Shown in pieces: positions 27,651-36,575 of a stretch of 64,000 bases of DNA. Origin of the DNA: Flavicella sp964230805 (GTDB taxonomy: Bacteria; Bacteroidota; Bacteroidia; Flavobacteriales; Flavobacteriaceae); contig CAXRIA010000034.1 in the NCBI GenBank assembly GCA_964230805.1, forward strand, positions 89,404 to 153,403, given 5' to 3'. Under the pieces are notes generated by a model. It ran no database searches, was not told the origin of the DNA, and worked only from the letters and a program-made list of their open reading frames with translations. The position numbers and the translations under genes are program-made. Position 1 is the stretch's first letter; the number at the start of each line of letters is the position of its first letter.

Positions 27651-28727
27651 TTAGTGTAACACCAAATAATTGTAATGAATGAGCGGTGTTTGAGCTCTTT
27701 TTCCGAGAATTTCTATTGCCTCCTCAGATCCATAAGCTACTTTTCCCAATCCAATCGCATTGTTCTGAAGGTCAAAAATGGAGACGACATCCCCTTGTTT
27801 GAAGGAGCCTTCGATGGAATGAACACCCACCGGAAGCAAACTGTTTGCTTTTGTAGAGCACAAGGCTTCTTTAGTCCCATCATTTACAATGATCCGTGCA
27901 TTGGAATGACCACCAGAGCGAGCTACCCATTTTTTTATAGGTGTGGTAGATCGATTCTTGGCCTGAAAAAAAGTACCTGTTTTTTGAGCAATCAAATCTT
28001 TGAGGATTCCATCTTTGGTCCCATTACCAATAAACACGTCGATCCCGAGATTGGCAATTTCTTGGGCTGTATTCGCCTTACTCAACATGCCACCGCGTCC
28101 AAATTCTGATTTTACATCAGACACCGCATCTTCCAAATCAATAGCGTCTTCTTCAAAAGTGCGAATCAATTTGGCACCTTGTTCTTTGGGATGGGCAGTA
28201 AAAATACCGTCTACATTGGTCAACAAAAAGAGGCTCTCTGCATTCATCATTGAGGCCACCAATCCAGAGAGTTCATCATTGTCAGTAAACATTAATTCCG
28301 TTACGGAAACCACATCGTTTTCGTTGATAATTGGAGTCACATTGCTCGCCAAAAGTGCTTCCAAGCAGTTTTTGATATTCAAATAATGTTTTCGGGTTCG
28401 AAACGACTCTTTGGTGACCAATACTTGAGAACAGCGCAATTGATGTTGTTGGAACTGGGCAAGGTATAAGTTCATCAATTCAATTTGACCAATGGATGCG
28501 AGTACTTGCTTTTGACTTATTTTATCAAGTTTTGGTAAGGAAGTATCCAACATTCCTCTGCCTGCAGCAACTGCTCCAGAAGAAACCAGGATGATTTCAT
28601 ACCCATCCGTTTTCAATAATGAAATTTGAGCCACAAGATTTGCGATGCGTTTCTCATCTGGCAAACCAGACGAAAGCGTCAGCACATTGGAACCGATTTT
28701 GATTAGGATTCTTTTTGACAAACTCAT
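27651..28727 (-). CDS. proB: Glutamate 5-kinase with PUA domain
   Basis: ProB phosphorylates glutamate as the first step of proline synthesis and is the usual feedback-controlled point. The amino acid kinase domain begins RILIKIGSNVLT, with NENDVVS and GRGGMLSKANTA further on. A C-terminal PUA domain occupies about the last 85 residues. I use ATG 28727 (MSLSKRIL, 358 residues) instead of the upstream TTG at 28754, because that TTG lies within the likely -7 element. Confidence 0.94.
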   Translation of the reverse strand: MSLSKRILIKIGSNVLTLSSGLPDEKRIANLVAQISLLKTDGYEIILVSSGAVAAGRGMLDTSLPKLDKISQKQVLASIGQIELMNLYLAQFQQHQLRCSQVLVTKESFRTRKHYLNIKNCLEALLASNVTPIINENDVVSVTELMFTDNDELSGLVASMMNAESLFLLTNVDGIFTAHPKEQGAKLIRTFEEDAIDLEDAVSDVKSEFGRGGMLSKANTAQEIANLGIDVFIGNGTKDGILKDLIAQKTGTFFQAKNRSTTPIKKWVARSGGHSNARIIVNDGTKEALCSTKANSLLPVGVHSIEGSFKQGDVVSIFDLQNNAIGLGKVAYGSEEAIEILGKRAQTPLIHYNYLVLH

Positions 28728-28751
28728 GACATGGATGGTTACTTCTTTGGA

Positions 28752-28759
28752 CAAAAATA
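28752..28759 (-). promoter_or_regulatory. Promoter -7 element for proBA
   Basis: On the minus strand this reads TATTTTTG, a perfect TAnnTTTG match, 24 bases before the ATG at 28727. No TTG is found at -33. Confidence 0.5.
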
Positions 28760-28792
28760 CAAATTTGACTTGTAATGTAGCGGCTATTTGTT

Positions 28793-28839
28793 TAAAACAA
28801 AAGACGCTGTCTGAAAAATAACTTTTTCAGACAGCGTCT
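28793..28839 (-). terminator. Strong terminator of the lipoprotein gene at 28859
   Basis: A perfect 17-bp stem (28802-28818 with 28823-28839) and 4-base loop lie 19 bases after the stop. On the minus strand the stem is followed by TTTTGTTTT. The stem contains A and T tracts at its tip and could partly act in both directions. Confidence 0.9.
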
Positions 28840-28858
28840 ATGGTGACTTTGGGAAATT

Positions 28859-29767
28859 TTATGCTACTAAATTTCCTTCTAAATCGTAAAGTAAGAATTT
28901 TTCAGTGCCTTCACGATAATCCAAAACATAGCGAATGGTGCCAATTTTTTCATCCTCTGAATTGAATAGATCGTATTCTTTTACAAAGTCATTTTCGTTT
29001 TCATAAGCGGTCATCATGTCATTATCATCCAACAACATGTGAAAGTAGTAATGCGATTGGTTCGATTCAAAACCCATAATGAATTTGAAGTTTGTTGAAA
29101 AGGGAATTTCGTAAAAAATTTCTTCAATATCGTCATCCGGGTTTACATTCACTTCTGATGACAAAGTTACCCGACTACCTTCCAAAAGAGAAAACAAATT
29201 ATCGTCAAAACCCAAAGTTCCTGTAAGATCGGCCTCATTGTTTAAACGATACGTCATCGAAGTAGGGGAGTTCATGGTCAAACTTTCTTCATTTTTTATT
29301 CGAGAGAAGATTTTGAAATCGTAACCTTCGAACATTTCAATGATATCTTGTTCTATGATGTATTGTATGTTGAAAGTAATATTTTCTTTTTCGTTCATCA
29401 AATTTTCGATATCGCAATTTGTGGCCTCATTTCCGTCGATGGTAAAGTAACGTTCCGTTATTTTATAAAATTCCTCATTTTCGCTATAATCTTCCGTAAT
29501 TACTTCGTGTTGACATTCAACACTTTGTTTGTTTTGAACCTCTTTTTTCAAAAAGGAATTTTTAGCTAAGGTTGGTTTTTTCTTAGGAGTTTCTTTAAAT
29601 AGACTGGAATCATCTTCTGTGAGCGAAGAAATTTCCAAAGATTCTAATTTTTCACTAATAGCGGGTAAATTTTCATCGGAAACACTTTCAACATCGTCGC
29701 TTGATTCACAAGAAACAAAAATAATGGTCAGGGTAAGGGCACACATTAAGGCATAAAATTTTCTCAT
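28859..29767 (-). CDS. Predicted surface lipoprotein of unknown function
   Basis: I do not recognise this 302-residue protein. It has a lipoprotein signal with lipobox FVSC (Cys20). The mature N-terminus CESSDD is acidic and resembles the surface-export signal described for flavobacterial lipoproteins (as remembered), so exposure on the outer face of the outer membrane is likely. Residues about 35-80 are Ser/Glu-rich and look flexible. The rest is acidic with beta-like alternation, and two cysteines (CQHEV, NCDIEN) could form a disulfide. It has its own promoter and terminator, so it is a separate unit beside the nuclease-TonB locus. Confidence 0.65.
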   Translation of the reverse strand: MRKFYALMCALTLTIIFVSCESSDDVESVSDENLPAISEKLESLEISSLTEDDSSLFKETPKKKPTLAKNSFLKKEVQNKQSVECQHEVITEDYSENEEFYKITERYFTIDGNEATNCDIENLMNEKENITFNIQYIIEQDIIEMFEGYDFKIFSRIKNEESLTMNSPTSMTYRLNNEADLTGTLGFDDNLFSLLEGSRVTLSSEVNVNPDDDIEEIFYEIPFSTNFKFIMGFESNQSHYYFHMLLDDNDMMTAYENENDFVKEYDLFNSEDEKIGTIRYVLDYREGTEKFLLYDLEGNLVA

Positions 29768-29792
29768 GGTGCTGTATTTAATTAATAAAGTC

Positions 29793-29823
29793 TAAAGATA
29801 GAAATTTAATTAAGGAGCGTCAA
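29793..29823 (-). promoter_or_regulatory. Promoter for the lipoprotein gene
   Basis: On the minus strand TTG (29823-29821), a 20-base spacer and TATCTTTA (29800-29793) match the Bacteroidota pattern. It overlaps the stop codon of the upstream nuclease gene and lies 25 bases before the ATG. Confidence 0.6.
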
Positions 29824-30869
29824 AATTTTAACAATTTTAACAAGCTTATATAAACAGGATAGTGATCGCTATAACCATGGGTAAAAGTACCGTTGGCAAA
29901 ACTGCGAAAGGGGTATCCCTTGTACCTCCCTGAAGATAATGTGAGGTAGTGGGGGTTGAAAATATGACTTTGATAAAAACCAAGATTGTCGAAGGTTTTG
30001 TTTTTTGACAGCAAATTTCCGCTGATAAGGATTTGATCGAAAAGGTGCATTTTGTCGCGATAGGCCAAGGTTCCCAACCCTTTTTTATAAAGTAGTTCGT
30101 ACGGGTTGTAGAATTCATTTGCCGCAGTCTCATTTTCCCCTTGTTTCGAATTCAATATTTGTTTGAAAGGTGTATTGGTTGGGTTGTCATTAAAATCTCC
30201 CATGATGACAATATTTGCTTGGGGGTTGTCGACAAAAAGGCTGTCGCTTATTTTTTTATTCAACAAAGCGGCACGTTCGCGAAGGTGCCTACTTTTTTGT
30301 TCTCCTCCTCTACGAGAGGGCCAATGGTTTACCAGTATGTGAAGCAATTCACCATCTAAATATCCTGAAACTAGCAATACGTCTCGGGTGTGTATTGAAA
30401 TTCCTACGTCATTCCATAATTTCAAGGGGTACCTTTTGTAAAACAAGGGAATGAATGATGCTTTTTGATACAGCAAACCCACGTCAATGCCTCTCAAGTC
30501 GGGAGAATCGAAATGAATAGCACCGTAATTTTTTTCTTTCAGTGGCGATGTTTGTAAAAGATCGTCCAAAACAGTGCTGTTTTCAATTTCTGCAACACCT
30601 ATAAGAGTTGGAGTGGTTCCTGTTTTTTGGAGGCCTATTTCAGAAATGACTCGGGCCATATTTTTTAATTTTTGAACATAAATTTTTGAGCGATTGTATG
30701 AAATTTTTAACAAGGGACTTTCCTCGTCTAATTTGTCAGGATGATCTATGGTATCAAAGAGGTTTTCTAGGTTGTAAAAGGCAAGGGTGTAAATTTTGTA
30801 GGCTTTTTTTTGAGAAGAGGCGTGCTGAAAACTAAAAAATAGAAGTAGGGTTAAGAAAATAAATTTCAT
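29820..30869 (-). CDS. Secreted endonuclease/exonuclease/phosphatase family protein
   Basis: The 349-residue protein has the DNase I-like phosphodiesterase fold. The active-site set is visible: Asn in FYNLENLFD, metal-binding Glu in VAEIEN, Asp and Asn in MGDFNDNPT, and the C-terminal SDHYPVYI. The start at 30869 gives a signal peptide (MKFIFLTLLLFFSFQHASSQ), so it is exported, unlike the repair nuclease xth at 8784. The substrate could be DNA, RNA or another phosphodiester. It is divergent from the TonB receptor gene, and a paralogue lies at 35547. Confidence 0.82.
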   Translation of the reverse strand: MKFIFLTLLLFFSFQHASSQKKAYKIYTLAFYNLENLFDTIDHPDKLDEESPLLKISYNRSKIYVQKLKNMARVISEIGLQKTGTTPTLIGVAEIENSTVLDDLLQTSPLKEKNYGAIHFDSPDLRGIDVGLLYQKASFIPLFYKRYPLKLWNDVGISIHTRDVLLVSGYLDGELLHILVNHWPSRRGGEQKSRHLRERAALLNKKISDSLFVDNPQANIVIMGDFNDNPTNTPFKQILNSKQGENETAANEFYNPYELLYKKGLGTLAYRDKMHLFDQILISGNLLSKNKTFDNLGFYQSHIFNPHYLTLSSGRYKGYPFRSFANGTFTHGYSDHYPVYISLLKLLKF

Positions 30870-30952
30870 AGGTTTTTCTTTTAAAAGTAGTGAAAATCGA
30901 AACAAAATATGATTTGATTTTCGTAACTTGTTGTCGCTATGATATAATTGTT

Positions 30953-33469
30953 ATGAAAAAGAAGACTGTTTTGTTTTCAAGAACGGCCGTATTTGCTTGT
31001 TTTCTATTTGTTTTTTCTGCGAGCATAGGACAAACGTCTAATACCGAAGAGCCGGTGGTATTTCTGGATGCAGATGATTTTTTAGAGAATCTTAATGAAG
31101 CCTCAGTCAATTTACAAGGATTTTTAGAGGCAAATAAAGAGGTGTTTTTAAAAACAGCTGCTTTTAGCTTTGGGCAAGCACGCTTTAAAATTAGAGGGTA
31201 TAATGCCGAGGAAAATACGCTTAGCATCAACGGAGTTCGAATGAATAAGTTGTGGGATGGCAAGCCGCAATGGAGCAATTGGGGAGGTTTGAATGACGTT
31301 TTACGAAATCAGTTATTTTCCCATGGGATCACTGCCAGTGAAACCAGTTTTGGCACTTTGGCAGGGACCAGAAATTTTAGCACACGAGCTTCTCAATATC
31401 GAAAAGGAAATTCCATTTCTTTCGGAGCTACCAATGGGAGTTATCGAACCAGAATGATGGCCTCTTATTTTTCAGGGTGGCAAAAAAAGGGGTGGGCAAT
31501 TTCCGTTTCACTTTCGAGGCGCTCTGCAAAAGAAGGATTTGTAGAGGGGACATCCTACCGCGCATGGGCTGCTTTCTTGTCTGTTGAAAAAAAATGGCAT
31601 CCGAAACACAGTTTGAATTTTACTGCTTTTTATACGCCAAATCGCAGAGGTAAAAACGCTCCTGAAACCAGTGAGGTATATGAAATCAAAGGCAGGAGAT
31701 ACAATTCCTATTGGGGATTTCAAAAGGGATCGATAAGAAATGCACGAATCAAAGAGGTTGCAGAGCCCGTTTTGATGCTCACACACTATTGGGATTTTTC
31801 TGAGCGATTGAAATTCCAAACGACGTTTTTTTCTCAGTTTGGCAAGATAGGAAACAGCCGAATAGGATATCAAAATGCGGTGCATCCGAGTCCAACCTAC
31901 TATAAAAAAATGCCGAGTTATTTTTTTAGAAATACAGACAATCCTGATTTTAAAAATGCGTATTTGGCGAGAGAGGAGTTGGAAGAAAACGGACAGATCA
32001 ATTGGCGGCAATTGTATGAGGTGAATCAAAACAACCCACAGGCGTATTATTATCTTTTTGAAGATGTGCAACAAGAACATTCGTTTCAAATACGAATGCA
32101 AATAAATTATCGGATCCGTCCGAAAATTAATTATGTGGGATCGTTTGTTTTTCAAAAATCGAAAAGCAATAATTTTGCGAGAATAAAAGACCTGTTGGGA
32201 GGCAAAGGCCTCTTTGATTATGATTATTTTGCAGAAGGTTCCAAAAAACAAACAAATTTATTGACTCCTGACAGATGGGTTGGCAAAGGCGCAAAAGTGA
32301 GATATCATTACCATTTGCTTTCGAATCGTTTTTCGCATTTTTCGCAAGTCAATTATCAAAATTCAAAAGTAGAATCTTTTGCTGCTTTTTCTGCAGAACA
32401 GGTAAACTATCGGAGAAATGGCATTTTTCAGAACGGGCAGTTTCCCAAAAATTCGCGTGGAACAGGAATCAAAAACACCTTTTCTTCCACGAGTTTGAAA
32501 GCAGGAATTTTGTACAAAATTTCAGGAAATCACCTGGTGAATTTGAATGCGGGAATTTTATCACAGGTTCCTTTTCTGAACAAAGTATACTCCAATATTA
32601 GAATCAATCACAATGTTGTGCCCGACGTAAAAAATGAAAAAAAAATCACAGGTGAATTTTCGTATTTGTTTCGAAACCCGAAAATAACTTCCAAGTGTAC
32701 ATTGTACGGAACCTATTTTTTCAACAGTATAGAAAACACATTTGTGTATGCAGACGGAATAAAAGGCAAGGCTGATTTTATGAGTCTGATGCTTACCAAT
32801 ATTGAAAAGAGACATATGGGTTTGGAATGGGGAGTGGAAGCCGAGCTATCAACGAATTTTAAAGTAAATGCGGTGGTTGCTTTGGGCCAATTCACCTATG
32901 CAAATGCGCCAAATTTGTACATAGAGTCTGATCAGTTTTTGGAAGAAGATCGTTTTTTAGGCCAGAGTTTTTTGGAGAATTATAAGATAGGAGGAACTCC
33001 TCAAAAAGCCTATTCCATAGGTTTTGAGTACAATCATCCAAAGTACTGGTGGCTGGGGATCAATGCCAATTATTTGACAGACAATTACATTCAGATTAGT
33101 CCATTGCTTCGAACAAAAAATTTCTTTTTGGACACCCATGGCATTCCGTATGTCAGCGCGATTACAGGAGCAGAAATTACTACGGAAGAGCTAGGAGACC
33201 TGCTGCGTCAAGAAAAACTATCCAGTCCCCTTCTGATAAATTTGGTAGGAGGGAAGTCTTGGAAGTGGAATGCCGCCTATTTGGGATTGTTTTTGAGTGT
33301 AAACAACTTGTTTGGAGAAGTCTATAAAACAGGTGGTTTTGAGCAGTCGAGAAACGCAAACTATCCAAATTTTTATGCCGATAAAAATTTAGAGACACCC
33401 TTGTTTGGAAACAAATATTGGTATGGAAAAACAGCCAGTTATTTTCTAATACTATCCTATCGTTTTTAA
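30953..33469 (+). CDS. TonB-dependent outer membrane receptor
   Basis: The 838-residue protein is a TonB-dependent importer. A signal peptide ends near SIGQ. A short N-terminus leads straight into a plug domain (about residues 45-150, with FKIRGYNAEENTLSINGVRMN), followed by a barrel of alternating aromatic strands ending in the terminal aromatic motif FLILSYRF. It lacks the long CarboxypepD-like N-terminal extension and has no SusD partner, so it is not a standard polysaccharide-type SusC. The start at 30953 was chosen over 30890 to give the signal peptide. The DUF5689 lipoprotein gene follows after 15 bases. Confidence 0.85.
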   Translation: MKKKTVLFSRTAVFACFLFVFSASIGQTSNTEEPVVFLDADDFLENLNEASVNLQGFLEANKEVFLKTAAFSFGQARFKIRGYNAEENTLSINGVRMNKLWDGKPQWSNWGGLNDVLRNQLFSHGITASETSFGTLAGTRNFSTRASQYRKGNSISFGATNGSYRTRMMASYFSGWQKKGWAISVSLSRRSAKEGFVEGTSYRAWAAFLSVEKKWHPKHSLNFTAFYTPNRRGKNAPETSEVYEIKGRRYNSYWGFQKGSIRNARIKEVAEPVLMLTHYWDFSERLKFQTTFFSQFGKIGNSRIGYQNAVHPSPTYYKKMPSYFFRNTDNPDFKNAYLAREELEENGQINWRQLYEVNQNNPQAYYYLFEDVQQEHSFQIRMQINYRIRPKINYVGSFVFQKSKSNNFARIKDLLGGKGLFDYDYFAEGSKKQTNLLTPDRWVGKGAKVRYHYHLLSNRFSHFSQVNYQNSKVESFAAFSAEQVNYRRNGIFQNGQFPKNSRGTGIKNTFSSTSLKAGILYKISGNHLVNLNAGILSQVPFLNKVYSNIRINHNVVPDVKNEKKITGEFSYLFRNPKITSKCTLYGTYFFNSIENTFVYADGIKGKADFMSLMLTNIEKRHMGLEWGVEAELSTNFKVNAVVALGQFTYANAPNLYIESDQFLEEDRFLGQSFLENYKIGGTPQKAYSIGFEYNHPKYWWLGINANYLTDNYIQISPLLRTKNFFLDTHGIPYVSAITGAEITTEELGDLLRQEKLSSPLLINLVGGKSWKWNAAYLGLFLSVNNLFGEVYKTGGFEQSRNANYPNFYADKNLETPLFGNKYWYGKTASYFLILSYRF

Positions 33470-33484
33470 TGAAAACAAAAAAAC

Positions 33485-35536
33485 ATGAAAAAGGTAAAAA
33501 TAAAAAAATGGCTCGTGAACGGAAGTTTTTTCTTTGTGATGGTTGCCTGTGCAAATGATACAAGTTTTTCAGTTCCGGACACCTCATGCATAGACCATGA
33601 TTTGGAAAGTACCCATACCATGCAACAGATCAAAGCAATGGCAGGTTTTGGCGTTCGAGAATTTACAGAAGATACAATCATTTCAGGCTATGTGGTGTCT
33701 TCAGATCGAGATGGAAACTTTTACAAAACATTGATTTTACAAGACGCTCTTGAAAACCCTTCTTGTGCGTTGAGGTTTGTCGTTGATCTTACTGAAAATC
33801 ACGCAACCTATGAATTGGGCAGAAAGGTTTTTGTAAAACTAAAAGGCTTGGCCATAGGTTATTTATTTGGGCATTTGAGTATAGGAGCATCCCGAGGAAA
33901 TGATTTGGAGAACATTTCGTCATTTATAATGGAACAGCATTTTGTGAAAAGTTGTGAAAAAGGAGTCGTTCTTGCAAAACCAAGTTATTTCTTTGAGTTG
34001 GATGAAGATGACGTAGGTCTGCTATTGGAATTTTCCGGAGTTCAATTTCATCCGAGGGAATTGGGGAAAACCTACGCCAATACAAGCGATACAAAGACAG
34101 TTGACCTGAAATTACAGCAATGGACTTCAAATTGTGACGGTCAGGAGGAAATAATTTTGAAGAACAGCGGTTTTACAAACTTTAAGAGCCAACAAGTTTC
34201 CTCTAGAAAAGGTGAGTTGACAGCCATTTTAGAAAAAAGATATGAGCAGTATTATTTGGTGATTCGGAACCTAGAAGATGTTTTTTTTGAGCAGACGCGC
34301 TGCCATGAGAATGAAGTGTTAGAATCAACAATAACAATAAAAGAATTGCAAGCGAAGTACGATGGAGAATTGGTGGAATTTGGTATTGATGAAATTCTCG
34401 TTACAGAAGGTTTTTTAATTTCTTCAGACCAAGAGGGGAATTTTATCAACGAGATGTTTTTGCAAGACGCTGTTGAAAATCCAAAGGCAGGCATTCGTAT
34501 TTTGATAGACAAAGAAAATTATTTTGAGACCTATGCCATTGGTCAAAAAATAAAGTTGAAACTCAACAAACTTTACATGGACAACACAGATGGAAAATGG
34601 ACAATTGGTTTTTATAAAAAGGGCTCGGTAGGAGAAATTTCTGAAGAAGAATTGCATGATTTTATAATAGAAACAAAAGAAATACATGATTTGAGGCCTT
34701 TGGAAATTCAACTCGGAGATTTTATGGATTTGTGGAATGAAAATATTTTGGTTTCGCTATCAGACGTACAATTGTTGCACAAAGAAAGAGGAAAAGCGTT
34801 TACTTATTTTTCTGGCAAAGAAAGTGCGATTCGATTATTGGAAAGTTGTGAGAAATATCAAAAAATAGGTGTTTTGACACAAGAAACAGCGCATTTTTCC
34901 AATCAAAAGTTTCCCACGGGAAATGGCCAAATAACAGGTGTTTTGTGCAAGGAAAATTTTTTGCCAACCCTACAATTGCGCCGATTAGAAGACGTGTCAT
35001 TTTATCAGGGATACCAGGATTGCCCCACCACAAATCCGCAAATATTAATTACAGAAATCGCAGACCCTGTCAATAGCTCGGGAGCTCGATTTGTGGAATT
35101 GTACAATGCGGGAATGCATCCTGTTGATCTGTCGGGTTGGTCTTTGAAAAAATACATCAATGGTTCGACTGCCCCTTCAGGAGAGGGAGTGCTTTTGAAC
35201 GGAGTTGTCGAAGCGAACACTTTTTTTATTGTGGCAGGTGTTGAGTTTTCTTCCGTTTTTTCAAAAACAGCAAACCTTACGAATGCATACATTTCGGGAA
35301 ACGGAGACGACGTGTATGAACTTGTAGATCCCTATCAACAGCGCCAAGACATTTATGGTGTGTTGGGAGAAGACGGTTCAGGAAAATCATGGGAGTATAC
35401 AGATGGGCGTGCTCTTCGAAAAGAGATCGTTGATACACCTACCGGTGATTTTGACATTGCGCAGTGGAAAGCGTTTTCTAAAACAAACGGCACGGCAAAA
35501 ATGGCCCCACAAGATTTTAGTCCTGGATTTCGATGA
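33485..35536 (+). CDS. DUF5689 and lamin-tail domain lipoprotein
   Basis: The 683-residue protein has a lipobox VMVAC (Cys22). Two DUF5689-type units follow: residues about 50-130 (SGYVVSSDRDGNFYKTLILQD) and about 290-375 (EGFLISSDQEGNFINEMFLQD), clearly duplicates of each other, each followed by a shared beta-rich extension. The C-terminus (about 520-670) is a lamin-tail domain beginning ILITEIADP with the GARFVELYN motif. Such domains are often attached to secreted nucleases. It probably forms an outer-surface partner of the TonB receptor encoded 15 bases upstream. Function is inferred from layout only. Confidence 0.8.
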   Translation: MKKVKIKKWLVNGSFFFVMVACANDTSFSVPDTSCIDHDLESTHTMQQIKAMAGFGVREFTEDTIISGYVVSSDRDGNFYKTLILQDALENPSCALRFVVDLTENHATYELGRKVFVKLKGLAIGYLFGHLSIGASRGNDLENISSFIMEQHFVKSCEKGVVLAKPSYFFELDEDDVGLLLEFSGVQFHPRELGKTYANTSDTKTVDLKLQQWTSNCDGQEEIILKNSGFTNFKSQQVSSRKGELTAILEKRYEQYYLVIRNLEDVFFEQTRCHENEVLESTITIKELQAKYDGELVEFGIDEILVTEGFLISSDQEGNFINEMFLQDAVENPKAGIRILIDKENYFETYAIGQKIKLKLNKLYMDNTDGKWTIGFYKKGSVGEISEEELHDFIIETKEIHDLRPLEIQLGDFMDLWNENILVSLSDVQLLHKERGKAFTYFSGKESAIRLLESCEKYQKIGVLTQETAHFSNQKFPTGNGQITGVLCKENFLPTLQLRRLEDVSFYQGYQDCPTTNPQILITEIADPVNSSGARFVELYNAGMHPVDLSGWSLKKYINGSTAPSGEGVLLNGVVEANTFFIVAGVEFSSVFSKTANLTNAYISGNGDDVYELVDPYQQRQDIYGVLGEDGSGKSWEYTDGRALRKEIVDTPTGDFDIAQWKAFSKTNGTAKMAPQDFSPGFR

Positions 35537-35546
35537 GAAAGTATTA

Positions 35547-36488
35547 TTACGTAGCTGTCTCTAAAATTTCAAAAATAAGGTATACAGGAAAATGATCGCT
35601 TGCGCCGCCCATATAATATTTTCCTCGGTACGTTCGAAAAGGTGCCCCTTTGAATTTCCCGAGCGGATTCAGTAAAAAGGGGGCATTGAAAACAGCGGCT
35701 TTTTTGTACTGTATTTTCGGGTGGCTTTGCAAAGATTTTGAAATTAAAATTTGATCAAAAAGCATCCATTTCCCATAAAATTTTGAAGAACCTTGGCCCG
35801 CTTCAAAAAGAGGAAGCATTGGATTGTAGAGGACTGTCTCCGTCAAGGTCGCCAAGCTTTCGTCTGTGGGATTGTCATTGAAATCGCCCATGACAAGTAC
35901 GTTTGGATTTTTTTCGGGAATACCATTCACAGCACTTCGTAAAAATTGAGCGATGGCATTTCTTTTTATTTTTCTTTCCTCCTGTCCATGGCGTTTTGAA
36001 GGCCAATGATTGATGAACACATGAATCATTTCTTCGAAAAGAAGTCCTTTGACATACAAAATGTCTCGAGTGTAATCTCTTTTCCCTTGTTTGTCGAACA
36101 AAAGCAAAGGAAGAGGTTTTGATTCCAGCACCTGAAAATTATTCTCTCGGTATAACAAAGCGGTATCCATGCCCCTTTCATCCGGAGAATTGAAGTGTAT
36201 GTAGGAATAGGAAAAGTCTTGCAAAGGTTCTGACTGTGTCAAATCTTGCAAAACTTGGTCGTTTTCAATTTCTGCCAATCCGATAAGTAGTGGAGGAGTT
36301 TTGCAACAGTCCTCACCAATTTTTGAAAGGGCATTTCCGATTTTGTTGATTTTGATTTGATACCGATACGGTCCCCATTTTTTTTTGCCTTGGGGCGTGT
36401 AATCTTTGTCCAAGGTGTTTTTACCGTCCTCGGCGTCAAAGAGGTTTTCTACATTGTAAAAAGCGACAGAAAATTTTTTCACACACAT
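35547..36488 (-). CDS. Endonuclease/exonuclease/phosphatase family protein, paralogue without signal peptide
   Basis: The 313-residue DNase I-fold enzyme is related to the product at 29820, sharing FYNVENLFD, LAEIENDQVL, HWPSKR, MGDFNDNPTDE and ASDHFPVYL. All metal and catalytic positions appear intact. The N-terminus MCVKKFSVAFYN begins directly with the domain and shows no signal peptide, so it may act in the cytoplasm. It is convergent with the DUF5689 gene, with only 10 bases between the stops and no visible terminator. Confidence 0.82.
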   Translation of the reverse strand: MCVKKFSVAFYNVENLFDAEDGKNTLDKDYTPQGKKKWGPYRYQIKINKIGNALSKIGEDCCKTPPLLIGLAEIENDQVLQDLTQSEPLQDFSYSYIHFNSPDERGMDTALLYRENNFQVLESKPLPLLLFDKQGKRDYTRDILYVKGLLFEEMIHVFINHWPSKRHGQEERKIKRNAIAQFLRSAVNGIPEKNPNVLVMGDFNDNPTDESLATLTETVLYNPMLPLFEAGQGSSKFYGKWMLFDQILISKSLQSHPKIQYKKAAVFNAPFLLNPLGKFKGAPFRTYRGKYYMGGASDHFPVYLIFEILETAT

Positions 36489-36563
36489 TTTTTTTCAGAT
36501 TGCAACCAATTTCAAGTTACAAAAAAGGATTCAGTCAACAAGGCATCGACCCGACAAAAATCG

Positions 36564-36571
36564 TACATTTG
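36564..36571 (+). promoter_or_regulatory. Promoter -7 element for hflX
   Basis: TACATTTG is a perfect TAnnTTTG match 4 bases before the hflX ATG, implying a near-leaderless transcript. It fixes the start at 36576. Confidence 0.5.
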
Positions 36572-36575
36572 CAGC

